A DNA stretch of 64,000 bases from Candidatus Magasanikbacteria bacterium RIFCSPHIGHO2_01_FULL_41_23 (GTDB lineage Bacteria > Patescibacteria > ABY1 > Magasanikbacterales > UBA922): contig MFPT01000003.1 in assembly GCA_001782805.1 (NCBI GenBank), forward strand, positions 1 through 64,000, in the 5' to 3' direction. The position numbers and the translations under genes were made by a program. Numbering within the stretch: the stretch's first letter is position 1; every line of letters begins with the position of its first letter. Shown piece after piece: positions 32,726-41,700 of this stretch. Under the pieces are notes generated by a model, which was not told where the DNA came from, made no database searches, and saw nothing but the letters and a program-made list of their open reading frames with translations.

Positions 32726-33539
32726 TAACCACTAACCGATCTTGTTCCGCGAGATCGGTTTTTATTTCAATTAAAGCCGTGGAAAAATATGCTTGTATTA
32801 TTTTTTTAATCGCATCTTTTTGCGCGGGATCGATTTCCAAAAATATCTGGATTTGATTTTTTATTTTTACGCTAGTTAAATGTTGTTTTATCTGTTCTAA
32901 TAATTTTTCGTATAATCCCAATCCGTTGTTATTGGCCACCAAAGCCAAACGCGGTTCATACTGAATTGTTGGTTCTTTCTTGAATTGTTCGGCCCTAAGA
33001 TAGGGGAGATTGGCGGTTATTATAACAAATGACTCAGGTAAATCCATTGAGGGCAAAATGGATTTCCCTCGACTCAACTCGGGATAAACACCATAAATAG
33101 GTTCAAGCAAATTGCCGTGCAAAAAGGTAATATCAACGTTGTTTTGACTGGCATTTTTTTGGGCGATGCGCAACGCTGATGAAGAAATATCAGTGGTAAT
33201 AACGCGGATTTTTTTTTGAGCATTTTTAATAATGGAAATGGGAATACAGCCCGAACCAGTGCCGACATCTATCAGAACTACATTGTGATTGGCATTTTTA
33301 ATTATTTCCAAAACCGCTTCCACCATTATCTCGGTTTCCGGTCGTGGTATCAAGGTATTTTTATTTACCAAAAAATCAAGACCGAAAAATTCTTTGTGGC
33401 CGAGTAAATAGGCGAGGGGAATTCCACGTTGTCTTTTTTTTAACAAACGAATGAAGCGAAATTTTTGCCACCATGACAGTCTAATCTCGGGATGAGCCAA
33501 CACGAATTCGCGCGGTTTTTTTAAAACAAACGCCAACAA
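32712..33539 (-). CDS. prmC: release factor glutamine methyltransferase
   Basis: Methylates the GGQ glutamine of release factors; its partner prfA lies just upstream. The N-terminal helical domain, IPLAYLLGHKEFFGLDF, TLIPRPETEIMV, the SAM motif VLIDVGTGSGCIPISI and the substrate motif are present, but NPPY is replaced by NLPY (ITANLPYL). A REP-like palindrome inserts about ten residues (VYPELSRGKS) before that strand. The listed start is a TTG, yet homologous-looking sequence (SNSDPRDAEI) continues upstream in frame to the previous gene's stop at 33618 with no ATG/GTG/TTG. The true start may be non-canonical (for example CTG 33602). Confidence 0.9.
   Translation of the reverse strand: MLAFVLKKPREFVLAHPEIRLSWWQKFRFIRLLKKRQRGIPLAYLLGHKEFFGLDFLVNKNTLIPRPETEIMVEAVLEIIKNANHNVVLIDVGTGSGCIPISIIKNAQKKIRVITTDISSSALRIAQKNASQNNVDITFLHGNLLEPIYGVYPELSRGKSILPSMDLPESFVIITANLPYLRAEQFKKEPTIQYEPRLALVANNNGLGLYEKLLEQIKQHLTSVKIKNQIQIFLEIDPAQKDAIKKIIQAYFSTALIEIKTDLAEQDRLVVITLV
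32734..32767 (+). terminator. terminator embedded in the prmC coding end
   Basis: AACCGATCT and AGATCGGTT pair perfectly around a 9-nt loop, followed by TTTATTT on the plus strand. It terminates the DUF3048/YjdF transcript while lying inside the 3' coding sequence of convergent prmC (encoding KTDLAEQDRLV). Confidence 0.88.
33065..33089. repeat. REP-like palindrome inside prmC
   Basis: TCCCTCGACTCAACTCGGGA followed by TAAAC; hairpin TCCC(TC)GA/TCGGGA. Same family as 31139 and 56652. Read in frame on the minus strand it encodes VYPELSRG, residues absent from ordinary PrmC proteins. Confidence 0.75.
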
Positions 33540-33617
33540 AATTTCCGCGTCGCGGGGATCACTGTTAGAGGAGTATGGTAGCGAATTTATTAATTTGATC
33601 AGATGATTTAAAACAAA

Positions 33618-34514
33618 TTAATCCGCTTCAATCGTTGTTCTCCAACCATCATACTCACCGTTACACTCGACGGCAATTTTCCATAAATAAATCACATATT
33701 CATTTACGCTTTCCAAGTCCACTTTATCCACTCTCTTGATATGTAAGATGAATGGGAATTTTTTCTCTGATTCGTCAAATTTTTGTTCAACTATATCAAA
33801 ATCATCTTTTTTAATTTTTGAGATAAATTTATCTCTATCTTTTTCTGTTTCAAAATATATCCAATGATCAACCGCTCGCTCTTTTTTTAAAATATCTCCT
33901 CCTTTTTTTAGTTCGTCTATTATTTGACGATTACTTATTCTTTGTAATTCTTCTGGCTTAGGATATAAAAAGTCAAAATAATAACTCCAATTTTTGTCCT
34001 CTTTTGAACCAATAGTAAAATTATATTTTGGATAGACAGCCATAACTTCAGAAATTGCCTTATCATAAAGTTTAGTCTGATCAACATAGAAATAAAAATC
34101 CCTACGTCCGTCAGAAGTCAGACGTCCGGCATACGTTGATTTAAATTTTGCAGTTATTTTATTAACCAAATCTTTTCCAATAATACCAAGAATTCCACTC
34201 TCCTCTTGTGAAGAAAGTCCATTTTTATCAGGATTGTTCATGGTGATGGAAATCCAGATTAAGTTTGACTCATTTTTTATTGGGGCAATTTTATGCAAAC
34301 CAAGGTCAACAAATATTGAACTTACTTTATCATCGACATTGCTAAAATAAAATTCCCATTTTTCCTGATATTCATTTTCAGGTTGTAAATTTTTTGACTG
34401 TTGATTTATCTCCGATTTGTTGAAAATTTTTTTAAAAAGCCCCATAGAAATTACTGTTATTATAAGTCCCATTAAAATTATGGGTATAATTATTTTTATT
34501 CTATTTTTAATCAT
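33618..34514 (-). CDS. membrane-anchored DUF695/RraB-like protein
   Basis: A 298-residue protein with an N-terminal membrane helix (IKIIIPIILMGLIITVISMG) and two modules. The first (KWEFYFSNVDDKVSSIFVDL, then WISITMNN) resembles DUF695; the second (NRQIIDELKKGGDILKKERA, VDHWIYFETEKDRDKF) resembles the RraB/regulator-of-RNaseE-activity-B fold. The DUF695-RraB pairing is known in other bacteria. ATG 34514 overlaps the prfA stop by 8 bp. The gene separates prfA from prmC, which are normally adjacent, so it is probably a later insertion. Confidence 0.75.
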   Translation of the reverse strand: MIKNRIKIIIPIILMGLIITVISMGLFKKIFNKSEINQQSKNLQPENEYQEKWEFYFSNVDDKVSSIFVDLGLHKIAPIKNESNLIWISITMNNPDKNGLSSQEESGILGIIGKDLVNKITAKFKSTYAGRLTSDGRRDFYFYVDQTKLYDKAISEVMAVYPKYNFTIGSKEDKNWSYYFDFLYPKPEELQRISNRQIIDELKKGGDILKKERAVDHWIYFETEKDRDKFISKIKKDDFDIVEQKFDESEKKFPFILHIKRVDKVDLESVNEYVIYLWKIAVECNGEYDGWRTTIEAD

Positions 34515-35571
34515 ATCGTTCGCCAGTCTTTTCCGCATAATCAGCCGCGCGTAACGCGGAAATAATCGGTTCCAAATTACCGTTTAAAATCGTGGGGATA
34601 TTATTCCAGCTCTCGTGAATGCGATGATCCGTAATTCGATCTTGAGGAAAATTATATGTGCGAATTTTTTCACTGCGATCGCCCGTGCCGATTTGATTTT
34701 TTCGCGCCGCATCAGTTTTGGCTTTTTTCCCCGCTTGTTGAGTTTCATACAGCCGCGCGCGCAAAACTTCCATGGCCTTGAGGCGATTTTGTTGTTGCGA
34801 ACGTTCATCTTGGCATTGCACAATCATTCCTGTGGGAATGTGGACAATGCGAACGGCCGAATATGTGGTGTTGACTGATTGGCCGCCTTTTCCGCCGGCC
34901 ATAAAAGTATCAATACGCAAATTTTTTGGATCAATTACCAATTCTGTTTCTTCAATTTCGGGAAGGACTGCCACGCTGACTGTTGAGGTGTGAATCCGGC
35001 CGGCTTTTTCCGTTTCGGGCACGCGCTGAACACGATGTACTCCCATTTCGTACTTCATTGATTTGTATACGTCGCGTCCTTTGATGGAAAAAATCACTTC
35101 TTTGTATCCGCCAATACCAATATGGCTTTCATCAATTAATCCCACTTGCCAGTTTTGACTTTCAGCGTATTTCATATATAAGCGCATCATTTCGGCCGCG
35201 AATAGGGCGGATTCATCTCCGCCCGCGCCCGCGCGGATTTCCACAATGACGTTTTTTTTGTCCATGGGATCGGTGGGACGAATTAGTTCGGCCAATTCCG
35301 CTTCTAATTTTTGTATTTTTTCTTTTAAAGAATTTAATTCTGTTCGTGCCATTTCCGCCATTTCGTCAGTTCCTTGTGATAATTTTTCCGTGGCGATTAG
35401 TTCCGTTTCAATTTTTTCCAATGTTAATATTTTTTCGCATACTGGTTTCAAATCAGTGTATTCACTGGAAGCGGTTTTTAATTTTTCTTGATTATTAATG
35501 ACAACCGGATCTTGCAAAGCGGTTTCCAATGATAAAAATTTATTTTTTAGGTCAAGGTATTTTTGGATCAT
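34507..35571 (-). CDS. prfA: peptide chain release factor 1
   Basis: Recognises UAA/UAG stop codons. GGQ motif in MAGGKGGQSVNTTYSAVRI; the codon-recognition tripeptide is P-E-T in RVPETEKAGRIHTST (PxT-type of RF1, where E. coli has PAT). N-terminal coiled-coil domain and C-terminal TYNFPQDRITDHRI are normal. 354 residues from ATG 35571. It is upstream of prmC, whose product would methylate the GGQ Gln. Confidence 0.97.
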   Translation of the reverse strand: MIQKYLDLKNKFLSLETALQDPVVINNQEKLKTASSEYTDLKPVCEKILTLEKIETELIATEKLSQGTDEMAEMARTELNSLKEKIQKLEAELAELIRPTDPMDKKNVIVEIRAGAGGDESALFAAEMMRLYMKYAESQNWQVGLIDESHIGIGGYKEVIFSIKGRDVYKSMKYEMGVHRVQRVPETEKAGRIHTSTVSVAVLPEIEETELVIDPKNLRIDTFMAGGKGGQSVNTTYSAVRIVHIPTGMIVQCQDERSQQQNRLKAMEVLRARLYETQQAGKKAKTDAARKNQIGTGDRSEKIRTYNFPQDRITDHRIHESWNNIPTILNGNLEPIISALRAADYAEKTGERYD

Positions 35572-35636
35572 ATTTTTTAAATTCAATTAACACTTTAAGG
35601 AAATCAAATTAAACTAATTAAAACCAAATCATTATT

Positions 35637-35792
35637 AATTTCAGTAGTAGTTAATTTTCTTTTCAGTAAAACTCGCTATTCTTTTACTCTCCCAGTCTCT
35701 ATCCTTATTGATAGCTAATATATTCTTTCCAAGCAAGAGGAAAGAAAGCTCATACACATTACTGAAAAAGAAAATTAACTACTACTGAAATT
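35637..35792. repeat. 156-bp element with 33-bp terminal inverted repeats
   Basis: The left arm 35637-35669 (begins AATTTCAGTAGTAGTTAATT) and right arm 35759-35792 are inverted copies differing by a single-base indel. The centre holds two further perfect hairpins, CTATC-CTTATT-GATAG (35699-35714) and TTCTTTCC...GGAAAGAA (35723-35746), giving a three-way-junction-like fold. AATT at both ends could be a target duplication. It carries no gene. Candidates: MITE, or a structured noncoding RNA. Confidence 0.75.
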
Positions 35793-35842
35793 ACCCCAAT
35801 GCCCAATGCAACACCAGAACATTCAATGTACTAATAAGCAAA

Positions 35843-36007
35843 ATGGAGACGAATATACTTTTGCTGAAAGCTGAGTATATTGACTTACTGAGAATGCATA
35901 ATCCGTTAGACTATCAGTTGAACAAAAGGATATCGTCGAATTTTGCTTACATGTTAGCACGAATGAAGTTTGATTACGACTTAGGAGACGGAGTTTTTAT
36001 GAGTTAG
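35843..36007 (+). CDS. possible 54-residue protein
   Basis: A short plus-strand frame begins METNILLLKAEYIDLLRM, continues NPLDYQLNKRISSNFAYMLA and ends in FDYDLGDGVF. Amino-acid composition is protein-like (amphipathic helices), but there is no clear Shine-Dalgarno and no recognised family. It is isolated between the inverted-repeat element and rpmE and could be a remnant of a larger gene. The rest of 35572-36056 holds only the element above. Confidence 0.35.
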   Translation: METNILLLKAEYIDLLRMHNPLDYQLNKRISSNFAYMLARMKFDYDLGDGVFMS

Positions 36008-36056
36008 TAAAAGCGAAGTTTGCCGATAATATAGAAAGAACAAAGTTTTTTGAAAA

Positions 36057-36081
36057 CAAAAACAGGCCAGCGACCTGTTTT
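36057..36081 (-). terminator. terminator after rpmE
   Basis: On the minus strand AAAACAGG and CCTGTTTT pair around a 7-nt loop and end in a T-run, 14 bp after the rpmE stop. Confidence 0.85.
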
Positions 36082-36094
36082 CAATTGTACTTAA

Positions 36095-36391
36095 CTATTT
36101 AGCTACTTCAGCCTTTGTTTCAGCGTTAGCTTTTGTTTTGCGCGCAGCAGTTTTGACTTTCTTGCCTTTGCGTGTTTCGGCCGCGGCATTGACCTTACTC
36201 ATTTTTTCTTGGAATTTTTCCACGCGACGAGCCGTGTCAACCAGACGTTCTTGGCCAGTATAAAATGGATGACAAGCGCTGCAAATTTCCATGCGCAGGT
36301 TTTCTTTGGTTGAACCGGTTACAAAAGAATTGCCACAGGCGCAGGTTACGGTAACATTTGACGAATATTTAGGGTGAATTTTTTCTTTCAT
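36095..36391 (-). CDS. rpmE: 50S ribosomal protein L31
   Basis: L31 with four Cys of the zinc-binding form: CACGNSF and EICSACHPFYTG. HPFYTG is diagnostic. The 98 residues exceed the usual 66-80 through a basic Lys/Ala-rich C-terminal tail. ATG 36391 gives the standard MKEKIHPKY beginning. Confidence 0.95.
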   Translation of the reverse strand: MKEKIHPKYSSNVTVTCACGNSFVTGSTKENLRMEICSACHPFYTGQERLVDTARRVEKFQEKMSKVNAAAETRKGKKVKTAARKTKANAETKAEVAK

Positions 36392-36502
36392 ACAAAATAA
36401 TAATGAGCGCACTATAGCATATTGATTTTATTCTTGTCAATACAGTTTTGGTCATTCAGCCCTCGATTCTATTTACCTGAAGAGATAAACAAAGTGGAGG
36501 GC

Positions 36503-36537
36503 GGCTCGCGGATCTGCTGGGGAGATCGACGCGAGCC
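36503..36537. repeat. GC-rich hairpin after the STN-domain gene
   Basis: GGCTCGCG (36503-36510) and CGCGAGCC (36530-36537) form a perfect 8-bp stem, with inner ATC/GAT pairing. It lies 11 bp after the minus-strand gene at 36549. No U-tract. An outer GCCCTC/GAGGGC pair flanks it at about 36461-36501. Confidence 0.6.
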
Positions 36538-36548
36538 AGAGGTGGAAG

Positions 36549-37082
36549 CTAGTCAGTGCGCGCAGGCCACAGTGGCTTGATGTAGTAGATGTCGCCGCGA
36601 TGGTGGCCGGCATCTTCGTAAGTCAAACCGAGCGAGTCGAGGATGGCGTCAAGTCCTTCTTCACATCGCGTATCCATGATCTTGGTCGTTACTTTTCGAT
36701 CTACGGTTCCCATGGTTGGGATCAAGATCATACCGCGGCACTCCTTCATGATGAAAGCGAGGACTTGGCCAAAGTCCGCATCTTTAATCACTAGGTTGAA
36801 AGGAGTGATAGTATCGAAGTCAGGATTCGAACATTTCGCGAGCTCGTCTGCAAGCCTGTTGTTCTCTTCCTCGCTGAATCTGATTATCTCGCTTGTTCGG
36901 AAGAACACACGGATAATCTCGGCCTCAAGTTTGTGGATCGTATTGGCCTGCTGAGCAACGGTCGATTCGTACTCAGCAGTTACGTCCCTCAACCTGTTCA
37001 TGAGCAAAATCTGGCCAATGGACTGAGTAATAATTGCCACGATTAAAATAAATCGGACAAAACCATCTGACGGCTTTTGCAC
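36549..37082 (-). CDS. membrane-anchored protein with STN/secretin-N-like domain
   Basis: A 177-residue protein: one N-terminal membrane helix (FVRFILIVAIITQSIGQILL), a coiled-coil (residues about 30-80) and a C-terminal module FNLVIKDADFGQVLAFIM...GLDAILDSLGLTYE...DIYYIKPL that fits the STN / secretin N-terminal domain. Start is GTG 37082 with a strong Shine-Dalgarno GGAG six bases upstream. Codons are GC-rich, unlike most neighbours. Secretin-type N domains are expected with outer-membrane channels, so its presence here suggests transfer or another use of the fold. Confidence 0.7.
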   Translation of the reverse strand: MQKPSDGFVRFILIVAIITQSIGQILLMNRLRDVTAEYESTVAQQANTIHKLEAEIIRVFFRTSEIIRFSEEENNRLADELAKCSNPDFDTITPFNLVIKDADFGQVLAFIMKECRGMILIPTMGTVDRKVTTKIMDTRCEEGLDAILDSLGLTYEDAGHHRGDIYYIKPLWPARTD

Positions 37083-37150
37083 TTTTGTCTCCTTTTTTGT
37101 TTAAGTCACTAGGCAATAATAGCTCAAAATCAATTTTTGTCAATTGCCGT

Positions 37151-37179
37151 TTGACAAAAAGCGTAGTCTTTATTACACT
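37151..37179 (+). promoter_or_regulatory. promoter of rpsB-tsf
   Basis: TTGACA (37151-37156), 17-nt spacer, TACACT (37174-37179). Transcription should start near 37186, giving a leader of about 120 nt before rpsB. Confidence 0.85.
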
Positions 37180-37185
37180 AGCCCC

Positions 37186-37304
37186 ACTTATTTATCCCTC
37201 ACTCTTCGATACGTCGTAGTCCTGATTATATCCGGGCCAAGGCGCTTCATTTTCCTCTTTCCGACCACTCGGAAGGTTACGAAGAGGAGGAACAAGGAAA
37301 AATT
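37186..37304 (+). promoter_or_regulatory. structured rpsB leader
   Basis: Unlike most genes here, rpsB has a long 5' UTR. A nested hairpin is visible near its end: TTCCGA-CCAC-TCGGAA, enclosed by CCTCTT...AAGAGG, whose 3' arm overlaps the Shine-Dalgarno GAGGAGG. Folding would hide the ribosome site, fitting autoregulation by S2 as known for rpsB leaders in other bacteria. The class of leader is not identified. Confidence 0.55.
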
Positions 37305-38000
37305 ATGAAAACTCCGACAATTCTGGAAATGCTCCAGGCCGGCGCCCACTTTGGGCATCATGTGTCACGCTGGCATCCTCAGATGAAGCCGTTCATTTTT
37401 ACTGAACGCAATCGTATTCATATTTTAAATTTGGAAAAAACCGAAGCGCAGTTAAACACGGTTTTACCGGCCATTAAACAAATGGCGGCCGAAGGCAAAC
37501 AGATTTTGTTTGTTACTACCAAACCACAGGCACGCGAACTGGTTAAACAAGCGGCGATTGATTGTGGTATGCCTTATTTGACTGAACGTTGGTTGGGCGG
37601 CATGTTGACAAATTTTTCGGAAATCAAAAAATTAATCAAAAAATACATTTCTTTGAAAGACAAACAGGCCAAAGGCGAATTGTCCAATTATACTAAAAAA
37701 GAACAATTGGAAATTTCCAAAGAACTGGAAAAAATGGATACGTTTCTCGCCGGTCTTGTTACGTTGGATCGCATGCCCGATGCTTTATTTATTCCTTCGG
37801 TTCAGCGAGAAAAAACCGCCATGACTGAAGCCGGCAAGACAGGAGTGGAAATTATCGGTATTTGCGATACCAATGCCAATCCGACTAAAGTGACTCATGT
37901 GATTCCGGCCAATGATGACGCGGTCAAATCAATCACTATTATGGTGCATTTGGTTCGCGACGCAATAAATGAAGGTAAACTTGCCCAAAAATCAGCTTAA
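37305..38000 (+). CDS. rpsB: 30S ribosomal protein S2
   Basis: Standard S2: starts LEMLQAGAHFGHHVSRWHPQ, contains ILFVTTKPQARELV, ERWLGGMLTNFSEIKK and the C-terminal GICDTNANPTKVTHVIPAND. 231 residues. Followed 24 bp later by tsf, the classical pair. A purine-rich Shine-Dalgarno (GAGGAGG) precedes the ATG. Confidence 0.98.
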   Translation: MKTPTILEMLQAGAHFGHHVSRWHPQMKPFIFTERNRIHILNLEKTEAQLNTVLPAIKQMAAEGKQILFVTTKPQARELVKQAAIDCGMPYLTERWLGGMLTNFSEIKKLIKKYISLKDKQAKGELSNYTKKEQLEISKELEKMDTFLAGLVTLDRMPDALFIPSVQREKTAMTEAGKTGVEIIGICDTNANPTKVTHVIPANDDAVKSITIMVHLVRDAINEGKLAQKSA

Positions 38001-38024
38001 TTTATTTTTTTAAATTTATTATCT

Positions 38025-38675
38025 ATGGCAATTACTGCCAGTGATGTTGCCAAACTCCGCGCTCAAACCGGAGCCGGCATACTTGATTGTAAAAAAGCAT
38101 TGGAAGAAACAAATGGTGATTTTGAAACTGCTATTGATTTACTTCGTAAAAGAGGAATAACTAAAGCGGCCAAACGCGCGGACAAAGTCGCGGCTGAAGG
38201 CACAGTGATTAGCTATATTCATGGCGCAGGTAGAATTGGTGTTTTGGTTGAAGTAAATTGTGAAACGGATTTTGTGGCACGTACTGACAGTTTTAAAAAT
38301 TTAGCGATGGATATTGCCATGCACATTGCCGCGGTCGCGCCAAAATATCTAAGTCGTGAGGAAGTTTCAGTCGAAGAATTGGAACGTGAAAAAGCCGTGT
38401 ATCGGGATCAACTGGCGAATGAAGGCAAACCAGCGGAAATGCTGGAAAAAATTGTAGAAGGAAAACTGGCAAAATTTTACGCGGAAATTTGTTTGCTCGA
38501 ACAAATTTTTATTAAAGATGAAACCAAAACAATTGAAGGTTTGTTAAATGAAAAAGTGGGGGAAATTGGTGAAAAAATTACCATACGTCGTTTTGCTCGT
38601 TATGAGCTTGGTGAAGGGATTGAAAAACCAGTGGTTGATTTTGTGGCTGAAGTCGGAAATGAATTGAATAAATAA
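38025..38675 (+). CDS. tsf: elongation factor Ts
   Basis: Nucleotide-exchange factor for EF-Tu. The N-terminal UBA-like ASDVAKLRAQTGAGILDCKK and the core GRIGVLVEVNCETDFVARTD are diagnostic. The 216 residues represent the short form, with a single reduced dimerisation subdomain compared with 280-300 in E. coli. Confidence 0.97.
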   Translation: MAITASDVAKLRAQTGAGILDCKKALEETNGDFETAIDLLRKRGITKAAKRADKVAAEGTVISYIHGAGRIGVLVEVNCETDFVARTDSFKNLAMDIAMHIAAVAPKYLSREEVSVEELEREKAVYRDQLANEGKPAEMLEKIVEGKLAKFYAEICLLEQIFIKDETKTIEGLLNEKVGEIGEKITIRRFARYELGEGIEKPVVDFVAEVGNELNK

Positions 38676-38701
38676 TCTACTCGCACTTGTCCACAGTTTT
38701 T

Positions 38702-38731
38702 AAATCTCCTGCGTAAAGTAGGAGATTTTTG
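38702..38731 (+). terminator. terminator after tsf
   Basis: AAATCTCCT pairs with AGGAGATTT around a 9-nt loop, ending in T residues. Confidence 0.9.
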
Positions 38732-38789
38732 TATCGTTTCTTATTTAATAATTTGTTATACTACATAGGCTTTATTCCAGCGTCCTTTT

Positions 38790-41700
38790 ATGTTATTGAA
38801 TAGAAAGAAATATAGACTTTCTTACCTAGCCTCAATTACTGCGTTTATTACGGTTTGCAATTTAATCCTTGGACCGTTGTTCTTTAGTTTTGAAAGTAAT
38901 GTTATTCCCAAAGTAAAAGCCGCGGCCGTTACTTGGGTTGCAGGTGCTACGGGAACATGGGAAACCGGAACGAACTGGAGTAGTGGCGTTGTTCCCACCA
39001 CTGCGGATGATGTGACTATTTCCAGTTCAACTGGCAATATTGTGGTAACTTTGTCAACGGGACAAACGGCTAATTTTGCGTCACTTATCGTGGGCGGTGA
39101 CAGTACCAGATACGCGACAACTACTTTTGTGGGCAATATTGGCACTGCCGTTAGTACTACTATTGCCACCAAAGGAACCATAATACAAAAAAATACCGCC
39201 ACTCAAACATTAACCGGAAATTTAACGATCCAAAGCGGAGGAGTTTTGACTCATGAAGCCAATACCACTGCGCAAGATTACGAACTTGATTTCAGTGTTG
39301 CGTCTGTTAATATCCAATCTGGCGGTAAAATTGATACTGATGGTAAAGGATATTCCGGTGGCGCTAGTGGTAGTAATGGTAATGGAACTGGCGGCGGAAT
39401 TGGTGTTGGTAGTGGACGGGGTGGCGGAGGAGCCCATGGTGGCGATGGTGGAATCGGCGGTGATGCAGTTGGTGGAACAGGATATTGTGATATTAGCAGT
39501 CCGGCAACAATTGGTTCGGGAGGTGGTGGTGGTGGACAAGAGAAAAGCGGTACAGCGGGTGGTGGTGTTATTATTTTGAATGCCTCAGGAACGGCCACAA
39601 TTAATGGCACTATTACGGCTGATGGTACAAACGGAACTGATAATGGCGGTTCTGGTGCCGGCGGTGGTGTAAAGATTGTGGCTGGTACTATTACCGGAAC
39701 TCCCGAAAGTTTTACGGTTACAGGTGGAGTTTCATCTGGTAGCGGTGCGGCTGGTGGCGGTGGTGGCTGTGTGCTTCTAAATTACACAACGTCCAATAGT
39801 ATTTCTCCGACCACGACGATAATCATGTCCGGTGGTGCCGGTGGTGGTACTGGATATCGCGGTGGCGCAGGTGTTACTTATGTGAAACAAGTCGGTACAA
39901 ACGGTGATTTATATTCAATTAACAGTGGTACCTCCGGAGCCGGCTCAACGCAAGGAACCACTTCTCTTACGGTTGATTCGGTTACATTAACAACCAGTCC
40001 GACATATATTGTTCCCACGGGGAAAACTTTGGTTGTTCGTAATAGTAATCCATTTGTTGCTGGTGACGCAACAGGTATTCTTCAGGTAAATTCCGGAGCT
40101 ACTTTTACTCCAACGTCCACAACTGATTTTGTAATAGCGAGTTCCACACTTCAAATCTTGAGAGGATCTACTATAACATCTTCATCCAGTCTTGATGTGA
40201 TTCTTGAATACGGTGGTACGCTTGATATGCGTTATTTCACCACGTCTTCAAACGCGTTTCCACTGGACACACTCTATGTTAAAAATGGCGGTCTTGTTAC
40301 TCATGGCGCCAATACTACGACTCAGGCTCATGTTATTAATTTGTCATTTACTTCTTCCACTATTGCGACCGGAGGTTCAATTAATGTTGATGGTAAAGGA
40401 TATTCCGGTGGCGCTAGTGGTAGTAATGGTAATGGAACTGGCGGCGGAATTGGTGTTGGCAGTGGACAAGGTGGTGGTGGTGCTCATGCCGGTGCCGGTG
40501 GTACCACTGGTGAAGCTGCTGGTGGTTCAGCGTATTGTGTTACCAGTAATCCTGGAACTCTAGGTTCGGGTGGTGGTGGTGGTGGACAAAGCACGTATGG
40601 CACGGCAGGGGGAGGTTTGGTTATACTGTCTGCTAGCGGTGCTCTTACTGTTGCCGGTACTATAACTGCCGGTGGAACATCAAGCACGGGTAGAGGAGGA
40701 GCCGGCGGAGCTGGCGGAGTAAAGATAACCGCGGATGTTGTGGCGGGCACACCGCAAAGTTTTATCACTGTGGGTGGAAATGGAACTAGTTCTGTTGCCG
40801 GTGGCGGTGGTGGCTGTATTTATATTCTTTATACGACGAGTAATTCCATCGCAGCGGGCAATATATCGGTTGCCGGTGGTACTTCAGTTTCAGGCGGCGG
40901 GTTTAATGGTGGCACGGGTAATTTTACTGCCACTCAAAATAATTCCGCTCCGACTGCGGCCGGTTTTCCTTTTTCAAACGCCAGTACCGCTCAAACAGGA
41001 ACGTTTAATCCCACGTTATTAACGACGACAACACCATCATTTTCCGCATTATATATTGATTCCGATGCTTCCGACACCGCGACCAAAGCTCATATTCAAA
41101 TGAGTACCAGTTCTTCGTTTACCACCATTAGTCATTGGGATTCCGGATCATCGGGAAATACTATCACGAGCTGTACTCAAGGCAATCGTTGTCAGGATTT
41201 AAAATATGGCAATTTTGGTACTGCTCCCACCACGAATTTATCTTTGAACGACGATGCTGATGAAAATTCGCAAACAGTATATTATTGGCGGCTGCATTAT
41301 TTTGATACGGCCGGTGCCATCGGGAGTTATTCCACCACTACGGCCACATTTACTTTGCTTGATATTCCCAATGAACCAAGCGGTATGGCTGCCGGATCAA
41401 TAACAGCCAGTGCAGCCACTCTGAGTTGGACTGATAATTCCAGTATAGAAAGTAATTATTTAGTCCAAGTGTCGGGAGATGGAGGAACGACATTTGCCAC
41501 GGCTACGTCAACTGCGGCCAGCGCGACCAGTATTACGACCAGCACATTAAGCGCCAATACTTCATATCTGTACCGAGTTGCCGCTCAAAATAGCGTTGGT
41601 ACTTCAACTTATAGTACATCGAGTGCGTTTTATACTCTAGCCAATATTCCCACGTCATTAACTATTCAAACTACGGGTGTGAATGGTGTACTCCAAGCAA

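Noticed and set aside
35637..35792. Retron-like noncoding RNA
   Set aside because: Hairpins within inverted ends are suggestive, but no reverse transcriptase or effector gene is adjacent.
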